64,000 nt of DNA. Source: Rudanella paleaurantiibacter. Lineage in GTDB: Bacteria > Bacteroidota > Bacteroidia > Cytophagales > Spirosomataceae. The notes under the pieces are model-generated. The model saw only the letters and a list, made by a program, of their open reading frames with translations, was not told the DNA's origin and ran no database searches. The stretch is from NCBI RefSeq assembly GCF_009184635.1, contig NZ_WELI01000010.1:62001-126000 (forward strand), given 5' to 3'. Position 1 is the stretch's first letter. Each line of letters begins with the position of its first letter. Position numbers and translations under genes: made by a program. Positions 62,952-64,000 of this stretch are shown here, in pieces.

Positions 62952-63662
62952 CTATTTATTGGCCAGATCGACACATTCCTGATCGAACATAAACACGTGG
63001 TAACAGAAGTCGCGCCAGGCGAAGTCTTTACCATATTTGGTCATGAGACCTTTGCAGGAGCTAAACAAATCGACAAAGGCCTTGTCATAATCCTTCTTTT
63101 TGAGCCGGAATGTTTTACCGTTGGCACGGACATAAAACGACTTGTCCATGCCGCCCGTTACCTGCACGCCCGCAAAACCAACGCCCATAGTCTCGGCCGC
63201 AAAGGGGTCATTGTACACCCGAATACGCGATTCAAAGCCCGGGTTCACCAGTTGTAATAAAGCCTCGCGCTTTGGCTCGTCGAGTTGCTCATTGTAAAAC
63301 AGGACCAGATTCCGGCCCGACTCGTTTACCTGATTCCGTTGCATCTTGGTAATTGACCGGGTGCTCTCCGAAATGGAAGCGAGTTTGGCGTAGTCAGACG
63401 GGGTAAGGCCTAACTCCTGAATTTGTTCGGCACTATACGAAAACTTCTTGCCATCGGCAGTTTTGCCAGCTACGTTGACAATGAGGCCGCGTTTTCGATC
63501 CAGATCGTCGAGGGTAAACTCAATTCGTTCGCCGGTTTTGAGAATCAGATAACCGGGCTTACTGCCCGAATAGCGTTCGATGGGCGGCAGAAACTGCTGA
63601 GCCGATGCACTCACAATAAGCAGACCCTGGAGTAGGCAGAGCATTAGGAGATGTTTAAACAT
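62952..63662 (-). CDS. Exported protein of unknown function
   Basis: 236 residues from the ATG at 63662, which opens a signal peptide (MFKHLLMLCLLQGLLIVSASAQ); a longer frame upstream has no such signal. The mature protein begins with a small strand-rich part (GYLILKTGERIEFTLDDLDR) and ends with a helical region with paired cysteines (FSSCKGLMTKYGKDFAWRDFCYHVFMFDQECVDL, seen in parts). No enzyme motif is visible. Similar exported proteins are common in Cytophagales without known function. Transcribed alone, convergent with clpC. Confidence 0.8.
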   Translation of the reverse strand: MFKHLLMLCLLQGLLIVSASAQQFLPPIERYSGSKPGYLILKTGERIEFTLDDLDRKRGLIVNVAGKTADGKKFSYSAEQIQELGLTPSDYAKLASISESTRSITKMQRNQVNESGRNLVLFYNEQLDEPKREALLQLVNPGFESRIRVYNDPFAAETMGVGFAGVQVTGGMDKSFYVRANGKTFRLKKKDYDKAFVDLFSSCKGLMTKYGKDFAWRDFCYHVFMFDQECVDLANK

Positions 63663-63862
63663 GCAGAGTTTTGAAAAATATGAAGGTAAATGAAACCAGC
63701 TAATGCCTGTGTGACAAAGCCGGTTCGAAAGATACAGAACGATCGGCTCTGTGGTGCCCAATCCGAATAAAGCACTTCGTGAACGGTTGCCCTATTTTCG
63801 GGCAATCAGGAACCGGGGTGTTTTGTGGCTCCAGAATGGGTATTTGCCAGCCTAAATGGGCT

Positions 63863-63870
63863 TATCTTCG
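63863..63870 (+). promoter_or_regulatory. Possible -7 box of the last gene
   Basis: TATCTTCG differs from TAnnTTTG at one base and lies 50 bases before the ATG at 63921. A TTTG at 63843-63846 is 16 bases upstream, a little close for a -33 box. Confidence 0.35.
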
Positions 63871-63920
63871 CAGTTCCCCGCCGACGGGCAACACTGTCCT
63901 GCCGGGGCATCGCCCTTCAC

Positions 63921-64000
63921 ATGCACGATTCATTTAAACATACTCTGTTCGGCGTACTGATGGGGTGCGCGCTGACAACACAGGTCATGGGGCAGCAGCC
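63921..64000 (+). CDS. Start of an exported protein (3' partial)
   Basis: The last 80 bases open a frame from ATG at 63921: MHDSFKHTLFGVLMGCALTT then QVMGQQ, 26 codons. It reads as a signal peptide with a cleavage-like AXA-type end near VMGQ. A weak promoter box lies 50 bases upstream. The rest lies past the window, so no function can be given; the orientation fits a new transcription unit divergent from the exported protein at 62.9-63.7 kb. Confidence 0.6.
   Translation, partial: MHDSFKHTLFGVLMGCALTTQVMGQQ

Overview
The window reads as a chromosomal segment of a Cytophagales-type Bacteroidota, most like the Spirosoma/Rudanella group. The evidence is the protein content: a TonB receptor barrel, a DUF5686 barrel protein, DUF1080 and GH97 sugar enzymes, DUF6766 and DUF6814 membrane proteins, a Bacteroidota-type ClpC, a 65-residue S21 and many lipobox lipoproteins. 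Promoters fit the Bacteroidota form (TTTG, about 19 nt, TAnnTTTG; best seen before rpsU and ppx), and Shine-Dalgarno signals are weak. No rRNA, tRNA, phage or CRISPR array was seen.

Layout. 1-7.9 kb: the end of a TonB receptor, a lipoprotein, a large secreted HExxH/propeller/barrel protein, an AI-2E-family permease with a DUF6766 partner, and a secreted EEP-family hydrolase. 7.9-14.2 kb: gltB and gltD, separated by a relic of a dicarboxylate/glutamate symporter C-terminus. 14.7-22.9 kb: a lipoprotein, lpxH, secreted DUF1080-type proteins, a DUF1624-like membrane protein, a nested palindromic repeat and a catalase. 23-36.9 kb: a short-chain fatty acid locus: acs, prpE, a receiver-only regulator, an SLC5-STAC-histidine kinase with a small membrane partner, a DUF6814 protein, an MHS-type transporter, two paralogous porins, and a stand-alone regulator derived from an IS1-type InsA protein. 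36.9-40.4 kb: a lysR fragment cut off by a 169-bp MITE-like element, a SulP transporter and a THUMP-like methyltransferase. 40.4-46.4 kb: a run of sugar and ester enzymes (Zn-dehydrogenase, GH97, LLM oxidoreductase, esterase, SGNH hydrolase). 46.4-52.2 kb: a second palindromic repeat, rpsU, a HisKA-only protein, ppx, a BASS transporter and a DUF5686 protein. 52.5-58.5 kb: a signalling block (sigma-54 response regulator, FIST sensor, hybrid kinase with HPt). 58.7-64 kb: an LpxL-like acyltransferase, WbqC-family protein, clpC, a secreted protein and the start of another exported protein.

Strongest candidate for something undescribed: a small local regulon around 34-37 kb. The motif GCTAA-N3/4-CTATAGAT occurs twice in tandem just before the InsA-like regulator gene and once before each of the two porin transcription units. 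Both porin promoters also share AAATAGATRCTAT abutting the -33 box. The inference is an exapted transposon protein that controls itself and two outer-membrane uptake operons next to an acetate/propionate sensing and activation locus. All family calls come from reading the sequence; no database search was run.
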